64,000 bases of DNA from Amycolatopsis acidicola. GTDB taxonomy: Bacteria > Actinomycetota > Actinomycetes > Mycobacteriales > Pseudonocardiaceae. The DNA is taken from the NCBI RefSeq assembly GCF_007713735.2, contig NZ_VMNW02000034.1:1-64000 (forward strand), in the 5' to 3' direction. The position numbers were made by a program, and so were the translations under genes. Below the pieces are notes generated by a model. It saw only the letters and a program-made list of their open reading frames with translations, did not search any database and was not told the DNA's origin. Within the stretch, counting starts at the first letter, position 1, and each line of letters starts with the position of its first letter. Below, piece by piece: positions 33,727 to 42,936 of the stretch.

Positions 33727-35187
33727 ATGGCGTCCCGGTTCGTTGACCGCGCGGTGATCGAGGTGGCCGCCGGCAACGGCGGGAACGGCTGTGCCTCCGT
33801 GCACCGCGAAAAGTTCAAGCCGCTCGGCGGGCCCGACGGCGGCAACGGCGGGCACGGCGGCGACGTGCTCCTGACCGTCGACCCGAACGTGCACACCCTG
33901 CTGGACTTCCACTTCCGCCCGCACGCCAGCGCGGGCAGCGGGAAACAGGGCCAGGGCGGCCATCGCGCGGGCGCGGCGGGAGAGACGCTGGAGCTGAAGG
34001 TCCCGGCGGGCACGGTCGTGCTCACCGAGGACGGCGAGATCCTCGCGGACTTGACCGGCCCCGGCGCCACTTTCGTTGCGGCACAAGGCGGCCGGGGCGG
34101 GCTCGGCAACGCGGCGCTCGCGTCGCGCGCCCGCAAGGCGCCCGGTTTCGCGCTCCTCGGCGAGCCGGGCGAGGCCCGCTCCCTGGTGCTGGAGCTGCGT
34201 TCGGTCGCCGACATCGGGCTGCTCGGGTTCCCGTCGGCCGGCAAGTCCTCGCTGATCTCCGTGCTTTCCGCGGCCAAGCCGAAGATCGCCGACTACCCGT
34301 TCACCACGCTGGTGCCGAACCTCGGCGTGGTCACGGCGGGGGACACGGTGTTCACGATGGCCGACGTGCCCGGGCTGATCCCGGGCGCCAGCGAGGGCAA
34401 GGGCCTCGGGCTCGACTTCCTCCGTCACATCGAGCGCTGCGCCGTGCTGGTGCACGTGGTCGACTGCGCCACCTTCGAGTCCGACCGTGACCCGGTGTCC
34501 GATGTGGACGCGCTGGAGGCGGAGCTCGCCCGCTACACCCCGGCGCTCGGCGGAGACCTGGAGAAGCGGCCGCGGGTCGTGGTGCTGAACAAGATCGACG
34601 TGCCCGACGCCGCCGAGCTGGCCGAGATGGTCAAACCCGAGCTGGAGGCGCGCGGGCTGCCCGTGTTCGAGGTGTCCACGGCGAGCCGGAAAGGCTTGCG
34701 GGAGCTCACTTTCGCGCTCGGCGCCATCGTCGAGGAACACCGCGCCGAGCAGCCCGCCCCGGAGGCGGAGCGCATCGTGCTGCGCCCCGTCGCCGTGGAC
34801 GACGCTGGGTTCACGGTGGAGCCGGACGAGGAGGAGCCGGGCGGTTTCGTGGTGCGCGGCACGCGCCCGGAGCGCTGGATCCGGCAGACGAACTTCGCGA
34901 ACGACGAGGCCGTCGGCTACCTCGCGGACCGGCTCAACCGGCTCGGCGTGGAGGAGCAGCTGGCGCGTAAGGGCGCGAAACCGGGCTGCCCGGTCACCAT
35001 CGGTGGCGTCACGTTCGACTGGCAGCCGTCCACGCCCGGGGTCGTCCAGCACCTGTCCGGGCGCGGCACGGACGTGCGGCTGGAGGACCACAGCCGCGTC
35101 AGCGCGTCCGAGCGCAAGGAAGCCCGCCGGATCCGCCGGGACGGCGTCCCCGACGAGACGGACGCCGCCGAGGACGAAGAGGCGTGA
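33727..35187 (+). CDS. obg: GTPase Obg/CgtA
   Basis: A 486-residue Obg GTPase, essential in 50S assembly and stress response. The Gly-rich Obg fold is residues 1-158 (GGPDGGNGGHGGDV). The G domain has G1 GFPSAGKSSLI, G3 DVPGLIPGASEGKGLG and G4 LNKIDVPD. A C-terminal OCT domain (VRGTRPERWIRQTNFANDEA) is followed by an acidic tail, as in other actinobacteria. GAAAGG precedes the ATG. The stop overlaps the proB start (GTGA). Confidence 0.98.
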   Translation: MASRFVDRAVIEVAAGNGGNGCASVHREKFKPLGGPDGGNGGHGGDVLLTVDPNVHTLLDFHFRPHASAGSGKQGQGGHRAGAAGETLELKVPAGTVVLTEDGEILADLTGPGATFVAAQGGRGGLGNAALASRARKAPGFALLGEPGEARSLVLELRSVADIGLLGFPSAGKSSLISVLSAAKPKIADYPFTTLVPNLGVVTAGDTVFTMADVPGLIPGASEGKGLGLDFLRHIERCAVLVHVVDCATFESDRDPVSDVDALEAELARYTPALGGDLEKRPRVVVLNKIDVPDAAELAEMVKPELEARGLPVFEVSTASRKGLRELTFALGAIVEEHRAEQPAPEAERIVLRPVAVDDAGFTVEPDEEEPGGFVVRGTRPERWIRQTNFANDEAVGYLADRLNRLGVEEQLARKGAKPGCPVTIGGVTFDWQPSTPGVVQHLSGRGTDVRLEDHSRVSASERKEARRIRRDGVPDETDAAEDEEA

Positions 35188-36302
35188 GCGTCACCAGGAA
35201 AGCCGTCGCCGCAGCCGAACGGATCGTCGTCAAGGTCGGCTCGTCGGCGCTCACCACGGCCGGAGCGGGCCTGGACACCGGGCGGCTCGACGCGCTCGTG
35301 GACGCGATCGCGGACCGGATCGGGCGGGGCAGCCAGCTGGTCCTGGTTTCCTCGGGCGCGATCGGCTCCGGCCTCGCGCCGCTCGCGCTGAAGAAGCGCC
35401 CCCGTGATCTGGCCACGCAACAGGCCGCCGCGAGCGTGGGACAGCTCGCCCTCGCCCACGCGTATGCGGAGTCGTTCGGCCGGTATTCGCTGACGGTCGG
35501 GCAGGTCCTGCTGACCTCGGACGACGTGGTCCGGCGGTCCCACTACCGCAACGCGCAGCGCACGCTTTCGCGGTTGCTGGCGCTTGGCGCGGTGCCGGTG
35601 GTGAACGAGAACGACACCGTGGCCACCGAGGAAATCCGCTTCGGTGACAATGACCGCCTGGCCGCGCTCGTCGCGCACCTCATCGGTGCCGACGCGCTCC
35701 TCCTGCTGTCCGATGTGGACGGTCTGTACGACGGCGACCCCCGCGACGGAGCCACCCGCAAGATCACCGAGGTGACCGGGGATGCCGACGTGGACGGCAT
35801 CAGCGTCGGCATGTCCAGCTCCGGCCTGGGCACCGGCGGCATGGTCTCGAAGCTCGCGGCGGCCCGGACGGCCGCGGCGGCGGGGATCCCGGTCCTGCTC
35901 GCGGCCGCGGACCAGGCGGCCCACGCCCTGACCACGGCCGACGTGGGCACGGCTTTCGTCGCCGCGGACACCCGGTTGTCCGCTCGCCGGTTCTGGCTCG
36001 GTTACGCCGCCGGTCCCACCGGCCGCCTCCAAATCGACGACGGGGCGGTCGCGGCCGTGGTCCGGCGGCGCAGGTCTCTGCTGGCCGCGGGGATCACCGG
36101 GGTCGACGGCGATTTCCAGGCGGGCGACGTGGTCGAGCTGGTCGACGCCGCGCAGCGCGTGGTGGCCCGTGGCGTCGTCAACTTCGACGCGGGGGAGCTG
36201 CCGGAGCTGATCGGCCGGTCCAGCCACGAACTCCCGCCCGAGCAACGCCGTGAGGTCGTGCACGCCGACGATCTCGTTCCGCTTCGCCGCGCGTCTGCTT
36301 AG
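35184..36302 (+). CDS. proB: Glutamate 5-kinase
   Basis: A 372-residue glutamate 5-kinase, first step of proline synthesis from glutamate. An amino-acid kinase domain (IVVKVGSSALTTAGAGLD, then VNENDTVATEEIRFGDND and GTGGMVSKLAAARTAAAAG) is followed by a C-terminal PUA domain. It is translationally coupled to obg, as in mycobacteria (Rv2440c-Rv2439c). proA is not in the window. Confidence 0.98.
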   Translation: MSVTRKAVAAAERIVVKVGSSALTTAGAGLDTGRLDALVDAIADRIGRGSQLVLVSSGAIGSGLAPLALKKRPRDLATQQAAASVGQLALAHAYAESFGRYSLTVGQVLLTSDDVVRRSHYRNAQRTLSRLLALGAVPVVNENDTVATEEIRFGDNDRLAALVAHLIGADALLLLSDVDGLYDGDPRDGATRKITEVTGDADVDGISVGMSSSGLGTGGMVSKLAAARTAAAAGIPVLLAAADQAAHALTTADVGTAFVAADTRLSARRFWLGYAAGPTGRLQIDDGAVAAVVRRRRSLLAAGITGVDGDFQAGDVVELVDAAQRVVARGVVNFDAGELPELIGRSSHELPPEQRREVVHADDLVPLRRASA

Positions 36303-36478
36303 GACGCCGCGGGGAAACCGCGCGTTCCGCCGCATCGCTCGTCTGTTTGTGCTGCCACCGTCCCGGGAATCCACCCTGTCCGATGAGGATTGCGCGGGAT
36401 TCGGCAGAATCGTCCTCGAATCCGGTTTGGGTAATGTGACCGGGACCGGTGGGGGACGGTTTTGCGAACGAGGGGGAT

Positions 36479-38206
36479 ATGGCAGCGACAGCGACGATGG
36501 AGCCTGCTTATCGGCAGGCGACCGGGAAAACCCGCGGGGGAACGGGAAAATGGGCCGGCGCGGCCGCTGTCGCCGGGGGCACCGCGCTGATCGGCGGGCA
36601 CGCCTGGCTGTACGGGAACTGGATCGTCGACGACGCGGCCATCACGTTCGCCTACGCGCGCAGCATTTCCGAGGGGCTGGGCCCGGTCGTGGCGCCGGGT
36701 TCGGAGGCGGTGGAAGGGTTCTCGAATCCCACGTGGACACTGCTGCTCACGGTGGGCAGGCTGCTGGGCCTGTTCGACCGGGGGCTGTTGTTCGGCGTGC
36801 CGGACTACGTGCTGTTCCCGAAGCTGCTCGGTTTGCTCTTCTGCGCCGGGATTCTCGTCGCCTGCCACCTGGCCGCGAAAGCGGTGACGCGCTACGCGTG
36901 GCTGGTGACCCTGGCCGTTGGCGCGGTGCTCTCGGTGATCCCGTCGTTCGTGATCTGGTCCTTTTCCGGGCTGGAGAACTCGCTGTTCGCGTTTCTCGTG
37001 ACGTGCCTCGCGGTGGTGTTGTTCCGCGCCACGCTGGCGGGGACGCTCCTCACGCCCAAGGTCGCCGTGTGGGCCGGGGTGCTGGCCGCGCTGGCGGCGT
37101 TGACCAGGCCGGACGGCATGATCTACGTCGGCGCCTACGGGATCCTGGTGCTGCTCAGGATTCGCCGGAACACCGTGTGGCCCAGCGTCCGGAACGTGTT
37201 GTGGTCGCTGGCCGCGTTCGCGGTGCCGTACGGGCTTTACGTGCTGTGGCGGTTCATCGAATTCGGCCGCCTGCTGCCGAACACCGCGGTGGCGAAGAAC
37301 CAGCAGCTTCCCGAGCCGGAGGACCTGACCCGCTCCAGTGATCTCGTCGGCTACATCGGCGCGCCCTTCGTGCTCGTCGTCGCGCTGGTCGCCGGTATCG
37401 CGCTCGCCCGGCAGTCGGCGCGGCGGGCGGCATTGGTCGCGCCGATGGTGCCGCTGGTGCTGGCCGCGCTCACCTACAGCGTGCTGGAACCCGACTGGAT
37501 GGAGCAGCTCCGGTTCGCCACCCCGTTCTGGGCGCTGGCCGCGCTGACCGGTGCGCTCGTGACGACGGAGGCGCTCCGCGACGCCCGTGGCCGTGTGCTC
37601 GTGCTGCTGGCGTTGGTGGTCGCGGGGATCCCGTCGCTGGCGCTGTCCGTGGGGCACGCGCGTGAGTTCCGTGGCGCGCCCACCATTCCGACGTGCTACA
37701 TCGCCGACAGGTTCGGCCGCGTCTTCAACTCCTACGCCGACATCCTCGAGCTGAGCGAAGCGTCGGTGCTCGAACCCGATCTGGGCGGTTCTTCGCTGAC
37801 CAGCAGGCTGCACATCGTGGACATGGCCGGGCTGGCGGACTCGAAGATCGCCGAGTTCTATCGCGGCGACCGGGACATGCCAGGCTTGCGGAACTACGTC
37901 TACGAGACGGTGAAGCCCACGTTCATTCATTCCCGCGGCCCGTGGGGCCCGGGCACAGGCATCGCGCGCGATCCGCGGCTGGGCACGGACTACTACCCGA
38001 TCCTCCGCTACGGCGACGAAGACCTGCCCGTCGGCGACGGCGACTGGGTGCGGAAGGACGCGGTGCTCGACCAAGTGCACCTCGACGCCGTCCGCGCCTA
38101 CGCCGCCGACACGGTGCCGGCGATCGACGGCCGGCAGCTCGACTGGCCGCTGAGGTCATGCGGGGACGTGCTGCGCCCAGGCCAGACCGAGGTCAACCTA
38201 ACGTAA
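36479..38206 (+). CDS. GT-C-like polytopic glycosyltransferase (arabinofuranosyltransferase-like)
   Basis: A 575-residue protein with about ten membrane helices and a C-terminal extracytoplasmic domain of about 170 residues. The first loop has NWIVDDAAITFAYARSISEG, then EAVEGFSNPTWTLLL, the pattern of polyprenyl-phosphate-sugar GT-C enzymes such as AftB-type cell-wall arabinofuranosyltransferases, with an Asp-Asp pair as the catalytic base candidate. In an arabinogalactan-making order this fits wall assembly, but donor and acceptor are unproven. The ATG at 36479 follows AGGGGG; a GTG at 36449 is an alternative. TAATGT (36432-36437) is a likely -10. Confidence 0.78.
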   Translation: MAATATMEPAYRQATGKTRGGTGKWAGAAAVAGGTALIGGHAWLYGNWIVDDAAITFAYARSISEGLGPVVAPGSEAVEGFSNPTWTLLLTVGRLLGLFDRGLLFGVPDYVLFPKLLGLLFCAGILVACHLAAKAVTRYAWLVTLAVGAVLSVIPSFVIWSFSGLENSLFAFLVTCLAVVLFRATLAGTLLTPKVAVWAGVLAALAALTRPDGMIYVGAYGILVLLRIRRNTVWPSVRNVLWSLAAFAVPYGLYVLWRFIEFGRLLPNTAVAKNQQLPEPEDLTRSSDLVGYIGAPFVLVVALVAGIALARQSARRAALVAPMVPLVLAALTYSVLEPDWMEQLRFATPFWALAALTGALVTTEALRDARGRVLVLLALVVAGIPSLALSVGHAREFRGAPTIPTCYIADRFGRVFNSYADILELSEASVLEPDLGGSSLTSRLHIVDMAGLADSKIAEFYRGDRDMPGLRNYVYETVKPTFIHSRGPWGPGTGIARDPRLGTDYYPILRYGDEDLPVGDGDWVRKDAVLDQVHLDAVRAYAADTVPAIDGRQLDWPLRSCGDVLRPGQTEVNLT

Positions 38207-38276
38207 CCGCCGCGCCGGGCGCGGTGGTCGAGACGCTGTCGAGGCGGTGGTCGAGGTCGCGCGGAGGGGACCGGCA

Positions 38277-38610
38277 CAGCTCGACCACACCAACCCGCGT
38301 CCTCGGTTTGGCCGCCTGCGGCGGGTGGACAGTGCAGCCCGGCGACGGTCTGAGCCGTCGGCGCGGTCGCGGTGCGCTGCGTGGGCTGTGCGGCCTTGGC
38401 TTGGGCGGCGTGCATGTGTCGTCAGGGTGGCACTCGTGCGATGCGTGGGCGGCGCAGTCCTGGCGACGGTCAGGCTCGACGGTGCGGTCGCGGTGCGCTG
38501 TGCGGCCCGTGGTCCCGGCGGCGTGCATGTGCCGTCGGCGCAGCCATCGTGCGCCGCGCGCAGCCCGGCCCCCACCCCGCGTCAGCAGCTCGACCACACC
38601 AACCCGCGTC
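38277..38610. repeat. Degenerate repeat block between two convergent genes
   Basis: The 404-base gap after the GT-C-like gene holds no credible gene. A 25-base direct repeat is at 38277-38301 and 38586-38610, the second copy touching the MFS stop codon. Inside lie two imperfect copies of a roughly 115-120 base unit, sharing GCGGTCGCGGTGCGCTG (38363 and 38484) and GGCGGCGTGCATGTG (38404 and 38517). Frames that stay open here are a result of high GC. Origin unknown. Confidence 0.65.
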
Positions 38611-39906
38611 TCAGCGCAGCTCCATCGCCTTCGTCTCCGGCAGCGTCAGGATCACCACGAACGCGATGGCCGCGCCCCCGGCCACGTACCAGAAGAACGC
38701 GATCGAGGCGTTGGCCGCCGCCAGCGCGCTGATCACCAGCGGCGCCGTGCCGCCGAAGACCGCGACGGTCAGGTTGTACCAGGCTCCGATTCCCAGGCCA
38801 CGCAAGGAAGTCGGGAACAGCTCGCTCATGATCGCGGGCGCCAGCGAGGCCATCGCGGCATACAGCCCGAGCCCGACGCAGAACACCACGACGAGCCCGC
38901 CGAGCCCTGGACCGACCAAAAAGGACAGTGGCACGATCAGGATCGCCGTGGCCGCCGACCACACCAGCAGCTGCGGTTTACGCCCGACCCGGTCCGACAA
39001 CATCCCATACGGATACTGCAGCAGCACGAACAGAGCCGTCCCGATCGACAGCGCGAGGAACACGTCCACGTCACCCGCGTGCCGCGTCTTCACCGCGAAC
39101 GGCGTCAGCGCGCTGAAGAACGTGTAGTAGCACAACGTGTTCAGCATCGTGATGCCCACGAGCTGCCCGACCGCCCGCGGATGGTGCCGCAGGGTCGCGA
39201 GCAGCGGCCTGCGCACCCGCTGGGCCGTGGACTTGCTCTGCTCGAACAGTTCGGTCTCGGCCAGGCTGCGCCGCAGCCACAGCCCGATCATGCCGAGCAC
39301 ACCGCCCAGCAGGAACGGGATCCGCCAGCCGAACGAGCTCAGCTCGGCTTTGTCCATCGTCCGCGCCAGCACGAACCCGAGCACCGAGGCGAGCAGCACC
39401 GCCGTGCCCGTCGAGATGTAGAAGAACGACGAGTACCGGCCCCGCCACTTGGGCGGCGCGATCTCACCCAGGTACGCCGACGCGTTCGACACCTCGCCGC
39501 CCAGCGACAGCCCCTGCGCCACCCGTGCCAGCACCAGCAGGGCGGGCGCCAGCCAGCCGACCATCTGGTACGTCGGCAGGATGCCGATCACCACTGAACC
39601 CCCGGCCATCAGGCTGATGGTCAGGATCATCGCCGGTTTCCGGCCCCGCACGTCCGCGAACCTTCCCAGCAGCATCCCGCCCAGTGGACGGAAGAAGAAC
39701 GCCAGCGCGTAGGTGGCGAAGGTGTTGATCTGCGCCAGTGTGTCGTTGCCGGAGGGGAAGAAGGCCGTCGCGAAATAGATGCTGAAGGTGGCGTAGATGG
39801 TCCAGTCGAACCATTCCAGCGCGTTGCCGACGCTCGCGGCGAAGAGTTTCCGGACCGGCAGGCGATGCCGGACCGCCGAACCCACCGCTGCTTCCGACTC
39901 GGTCAT
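38611..39906 (-). CDS. MFS metabolite:proton symporter (ProP/ShiA-like)
   Basis: A 431-residue carrier with 12 helices of the metabolite:H+ symporter group: ASVGNALEWFDWTIYATFS at the start, motif A LLGRFADVRGRKPAM, and GGEVSNASAYLGEIAPPKWRG, close to the E(Q/S)xPxxxRG motif of this group. Members import organic acids, osmolytes or aromatic acids; the cargo here is unknown. GGAGG lies upstream of the ATG at 39906. Single gene. Confidence 0.9.
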   Translation of the reverse strand: MTESEAAVGSAVRHRLPVRKLFAASVGNALEWFDWTIYATFSIYFATAFFPSGNDTLAQINTFATYALAFFFRPLGGMLLGRFADVRGRKPAMILTISLMAGGSVVIGILPTYQMVGWLAPALLVLARVAQGLSLGGEVSNASAYLGEIAPPKWRGRYSSFFYISTGTAVLLASVLGFVLARTMDKAELSSFGWRIPFLLGGVLGMIGLWLRRSLAETELFEQSKSTAQRVRRPLLATLRHHPRAVGQLVGITMLNTLCYYTFFSALTPFAVKTRHAGDVDVFLALSIGTALFVLLQYPYGMLSDRVGRKPQLLVWSAATAILIVPLSFLVGPGLGGLVVVFCVGLGLYAAMASLAPAIMSELFPTSLRGLGIGAWYNLTVAVFGGTAPLVISALAAANASIAFFWYVAGGAAIAFVVILTLPETKAMELR

Positions 39907-39980
39907 GGGAACCTCCACGCCACTGCCCGGTTGGTGGGAGATTGCCATACGAAGGCCCGTTTCGGAAGACTTCCGGCAAA

Positions 39981-42086
39981 TCAGGCCGTACTCGCCAACG
40001 CGAAGGGCAACACCTCCCCGGCGCCGGCCCGGCGCAGCAACCGGGTGGCCATCGTCATTGTCCAGCCGGTGTCCACCACGTCGTCCACGAGCAGCACCGG
40101 ACCATCCACAGTGGACAGTTCCTGCCCGAGCTCCGGTGGCAAAGCCAGGCGTGGCCACAGATCCGCGACCCGCTGCGCGCTGTTGGCCCGGCGCGGTGGT
40201 TCGCCGTGCGCCTCCAGCGTGCCCAGGAAGCGAAGCCGCCCCACCTCCGCCAGCCGCCGCGCCAGGCCGGCCGTCAGCTTCGGCCTCCCGGCCGAGGGAA
40301 GCGCGACGACGGCGACCGGGCGCTGTTCCCATTCCCACGCCGCCAGCACCGCGACACAGGCCTTGAACACTGTTGCCGGCACCTCGGCGTCCGTCGCACC
40401 CACACCGACGAGCTCCCGCAACCGGTTGCCCCAGCCGACATCCGTGAGCCTGCCGAGCGCCCGCCCGATGCCCGCCTGTTCCTCCTTCGGGATCCGGCCC
40501 GACAGCGGAACGTCCAGCGTGCCGAGCCCCGTCGGCCACTGTCGGCGTGGCGCGAGTTCGACCCCAGGCCGCTGCAACCGTTGCCCGGTCGCTTCGACCA
40601 CGCTCGCCGAGATCTCCGTGGCGCGATGCTGCCCGGTGCAGTTGTCACAACGGCCGCACGGCGCCGCGTACGGATCATCCAGCTGGCGCAGCAGGAATTC
40701 CATCCGGCAGCCCGATGTCTGCTGGTAGTCGAGCATCGCGCTCTGCTCGGCCTCGCGCGCCTTGCCCACTCGCTCGTAGCGCTCCGCGTCGTACTGCCAC
40801 GGCTCGCCGGTGGATTCCCAGCCGCCCTTGACCCGCCGCACGGCCCCGTCGACGTCGAGCACCTTGAGCACCATCTCCAGCCGCGACCGGGACAGCTCCA
40901 CCATCGGCTCGAGCGCGGCCGTCGAAAGTGGACGGCCGGCCCCGGCGAGCGCGTCGAGCACCTGGCCGACCCGTCGCTCGTCCGGGAAGGCCAGCGAGCT
41001 GAAGTAGTTCCAGATCTCGCGATCTTCCTTGCCCGGCAACAGGATCACCTCGGCGTGCCGCACGCCGCGGCCGGCGCGGCCGACCTGCTGGTAGTACGCG
41101 ATCGGCGAGGAGGGCGCGCCGAGGTGCACCACGAAACCCAGGTCCGGTTTGTCGAACCCCATGCCCAGCGCCGAGGTGGCCACCAGCGCTTTGACGTTGT
41201 TCGCCAGCAGGTCGTCCTCCGCGGCGGCACGCTCCGCCGGATCCGTCTTGCCCGTGTACGCCGCGACCGGATATCCCTGCTCGCGCAGCAAACCGGCGAT
41301 GTCGTGCGCCGCGGCGACGGTGAGCGTGTAGATGATCCCGGACCCCGGCAGCTCCGCGAGCTGTTCGGACAGCCAGGCTATCCGCGCCTCCGGCGTGGGC
41401 AGCGGGACCACGGAAAGGTGCAGGCTTTCCCTGTCCAGCGGGCCGCGCAGCACCAGCGTTTCCGCTCCGTCGCCTATGCCGAGCTGTTCGGCGACGTCGG
41501 TGACCACCCTGTCGTTTGCCGTCGCGGTGGTGGCGAGCACCGGAACTCCTTCCGGCAGACCGGATAGCAGCGTGCGCAGCCGCCGGTAGTCCGGACGGAA
41601 ATCGTGCCCCCAGTCGGAGATGCAATGCGCCTCGTCCACCACCAGCAGGCCCGCGGTGGCGGTGAGCTTCGGCAGCACCGTGTCCCGGAATTCGGGGTTG
41701 TTGAGCCGTTCCGGGCTCACCAGGAGCACGTCCGTGCCGCCATCGGCGATGCTCGCCTGCACCTCGTCCCACTCCTGCGGGTTGGCCGAGTTCATGGTGG
41801 CGGCGTGGATCCCGGCGCGGGCGGCGGCCGCGATCTGGTTGCGCATCAGGGCCAGCAGCGGGGAAATGATCACCGTCGGCCCGGCGCCGCGTTCGCGCAG
41901 CAGCGCGGTGGCGAGGAAGTACACCGCGGACTTTCCCCAGCCGGTGCGCTGCACGACGAGGGCACGCCGGTGCTCGGCGACCAGCGCGGCGATCGCCGTC
42001 CACTGGTCCTCGCGCAGCTCGGCGTCCGCACCGGCGAGTGCGCGGAGCGACGTTTCGGCTCGTTCTCGTAATTGCTGGAGATCCAC
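39981..42086 (-). CDS. RecQ-family DNA helicase fused to a phosphoribosyltransferase-like domain
   Basis: A 701-residue protein. Residues 1-480 are a RecQ-type SF2 helicase: RTGWGKSAVY (Walker A variant), VVDEAHCISDWGHDFRPDYR (DEAH plus the RecQ aromatic loop), motif VI QQVGRAGRG, and zinc cluster CRMEF...CGRCDNC. The last 130 residues form a type I phosphoribosyltransferase-like fold with PRPP-loop motif VLLVDDVVDTGWTMT, preceded by VAVVALPSAGRP, as in ComF. No HRDC domain is present. It may couple helicase action to nucleotide metabolism or bind a nucleotide signal. GTG start at 42086, with AGAGGTGG upstream. Single gene divergent from nadD. Confidence 0.9.
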   Translation of the reverse strand: MDLQQLRERAETSLRALAGADAELREDQWTAIAALVAEHRRALVVQRTGWGKSAVYFLATALLRERGAGPTVIISPLLALMRNQIAAAARAGIHAATMNSANPQEWDEVQASIADGGTDVLLVSPERLNNPEFRDTVLPKLTATAGLLVVDEAHCISDWGHDFRPDYRRLRTLLSGLPEGVPVLATTATANDRVVTDVAEQLGIGDGAETLVLRGPLDRESLHLSVVPLPTPEARIAWLSEQLAELPGSGIIYTLTVAAAHDIAGLLREQGYPVAAYTGKTDPAERAAAEDDLLANNVKALVATSALGMGFDKPDLGFVVHLGAPSSPIAYYQQVGRAGRGVRHAEVILLPGKEDREIWNYFSSLAFPDERRVGQVLDALAGAGRPLSTAALEPMVELSRSRLEMVLKVLDVDGAVRRVKGGWESTGEPWQYDAERYERVGKAREAEQSAMLDYQQTSGCRMEFLLRQLDDPYAAPCGRCDNCTGQHRATEISASVVEATGQRLQRPGVELAPRRQWPTGLGTLDVPLSGRIPKEEQAGIGRALGRLTDVGWGNRLRELVGVGATDAEVPATVFKACVAVLAAWEWEQRPVAVVALPSAGRPKLTAGLARRLAEVGRLRFLGTLEAHGEPPRRANSAQRVADLWPRLALPPELGQELSTVDGPVLLVDDVVDTGWTMTMATRLLRRAGAGEVLPFALASTA

Positions 42087-42135
42087 GCGTCCACCTCTAC
42101 CGCATCCGTCCGACAACCTCAGCACGGGAAGTGCA

Positions 42136-42150
42136 TGAATGGACCATTCA
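42136..42150. promoter_or_regulatory. 15-base palindrome upstream of the RecQ gene
   Basis: TGAATGG-A-CCATTCA is a perfect palindrome 50 bases upstream of the helicase start. It could be a transcription-factor operator or one copy of a dispersed extragenic palindrome; the window alone cannot decide. Confidence 0.4.
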
Positions 42151-42275
42151 CGCGTACTGTGATGCAGAACACGCCTCGGAGCACCGTGGGAAGGGTAGCC
42201 CACCCGGTGCCCCGGTCCGCGTGTGTCGGGCCGGCCGCCTCCGAAGGTTCCCCTCGGTCCATCGGCGGCGAAGGT

Positions 42276-42314
42276 GCGTGGGCCCTTTCACCGGGAGCGG
42301 GGAAGGGCCCACGC
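42276..42314. terminator. Terminator-like hairpin in the divergent recQ-nadD gap
   Basis: GCGTGGGCCCTTTC (42276-42289) pairs with GGAAGGGCCCACGC (42301-42314), 12 perfect pairs plus one mismatch, 11-base loop. It has no obvious gene to terminate, because the flanking genes diverge; it overlaps where the nadD -35 would be. It may end an unseen small transcript or be a dispersed palindromic repeat. Confidence 0.5.
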
Positions 42315-42326
42315 ATGCCAGGTAGA

Positions 42327-42332
42327 TACGCT
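42327..42332 (+). promoter_or_regulatory. -10 box of a probable leaderless nadD promoter
   Basis: TACGCT followed by 7 bases and the nadD ATG at 42340, with no ribosome-binding site between. Same geometry as other genes here. Confidence 0.5.
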
Positions 42333-42339
42333 CGATGCC

Positions 42340-42933
42340 ATGTCACCACGGCGTATCGGGGTCATGGGCGGCACTTTCGACCCCATCCACCACGGCCACC
42401 TCGTGGCGGCCAGCGAGGTACAGGCCCGGTTCGGGCTCGACGAGGTGCTCTTCGTGCCCACCGGGCAGCCGTGGCAGAAGTCCGGCCGCACGGTGACCAG
42501 GGCCGAGGACCGCTACCTCATGACGGTCATCGCCACCGCGTCCAACCCGGTGTTCTCGGTCAGCAGGGTGGACATCGACCGCGGCGGCGAGACGTACACA
42601 GTGGACACTCTGCGGGACCTGCACCAGGAGTTCCCCGGCGACGAGCTGTACTTCATCACCGGGGCCGACGCGCTGGAGCAGATCCTGACCTGGCACAACG
42701 CGGACGAGCTGTTCACCTACGCGCATTTCATCGGGGTCACCAGGCCCGGGTACCGGCTCAACGACCACCACCTGCCCAGCGGGAAGGTCAGCCTCGTCGA
42801 GGTCACCGCGATGGCGATCTCGTCCACGGCCTGCCGCGAGCGCGTGGAGAACAACGAGCCCATCTGGTACCTCGTGCCCGACGGCGTCGTGCGATACGTG
42901 GACAAGCGCCGCCTGTACCGCAAACCGGAATGA
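42340..42933 (+). CDS. nadD: Nicotinate-nucleotide adenylyltransferase
   Basis: A 197-residue NadD, making deamido-NAD from nicotinate mononucleotide and ATP. The nucleotidyltransferase signature GGTFDPIHHGHLVAASEV ((T/H)xGH) is at residues 10-27, and the C-terminal ISSTACRERV matches ISSTxIR. The start at 42340 begins directly before the first strand and follows a leaderless -10; the longer frame from 42223 would run through the hairpin. In mycobacteria nadD precedes rsfS directly; here an ABC exporter and its TetR have been inserted between them. Confidence 0.96.
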   Translation: MSPRRIGVMGGTFDPIHHGHLVAASEVQARFGLDEVLFVPTGQPWQKSGRTVTRAEDRYLMTVIATASNPVFSVSRVDIDRGGETYTVDTLRDLHQEFPGDELYFITGADALEQILTWHNADELFTYAHFIGVTRPGYRLNDHHLPSGKVSLVEVTAMAISSTACRERVENNEPIWYLVPDGVVRYVDKRRLYRKPE

Positions 42934-42936
42934 GCG

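Noticed and set aside
38193..38597. Three overlapping small ORFs on both strands in the repeat block
   Set aside because: His/Arg/Pro-rich, no ribosome sites, open in several frames at once, and built from degenerate repeats.
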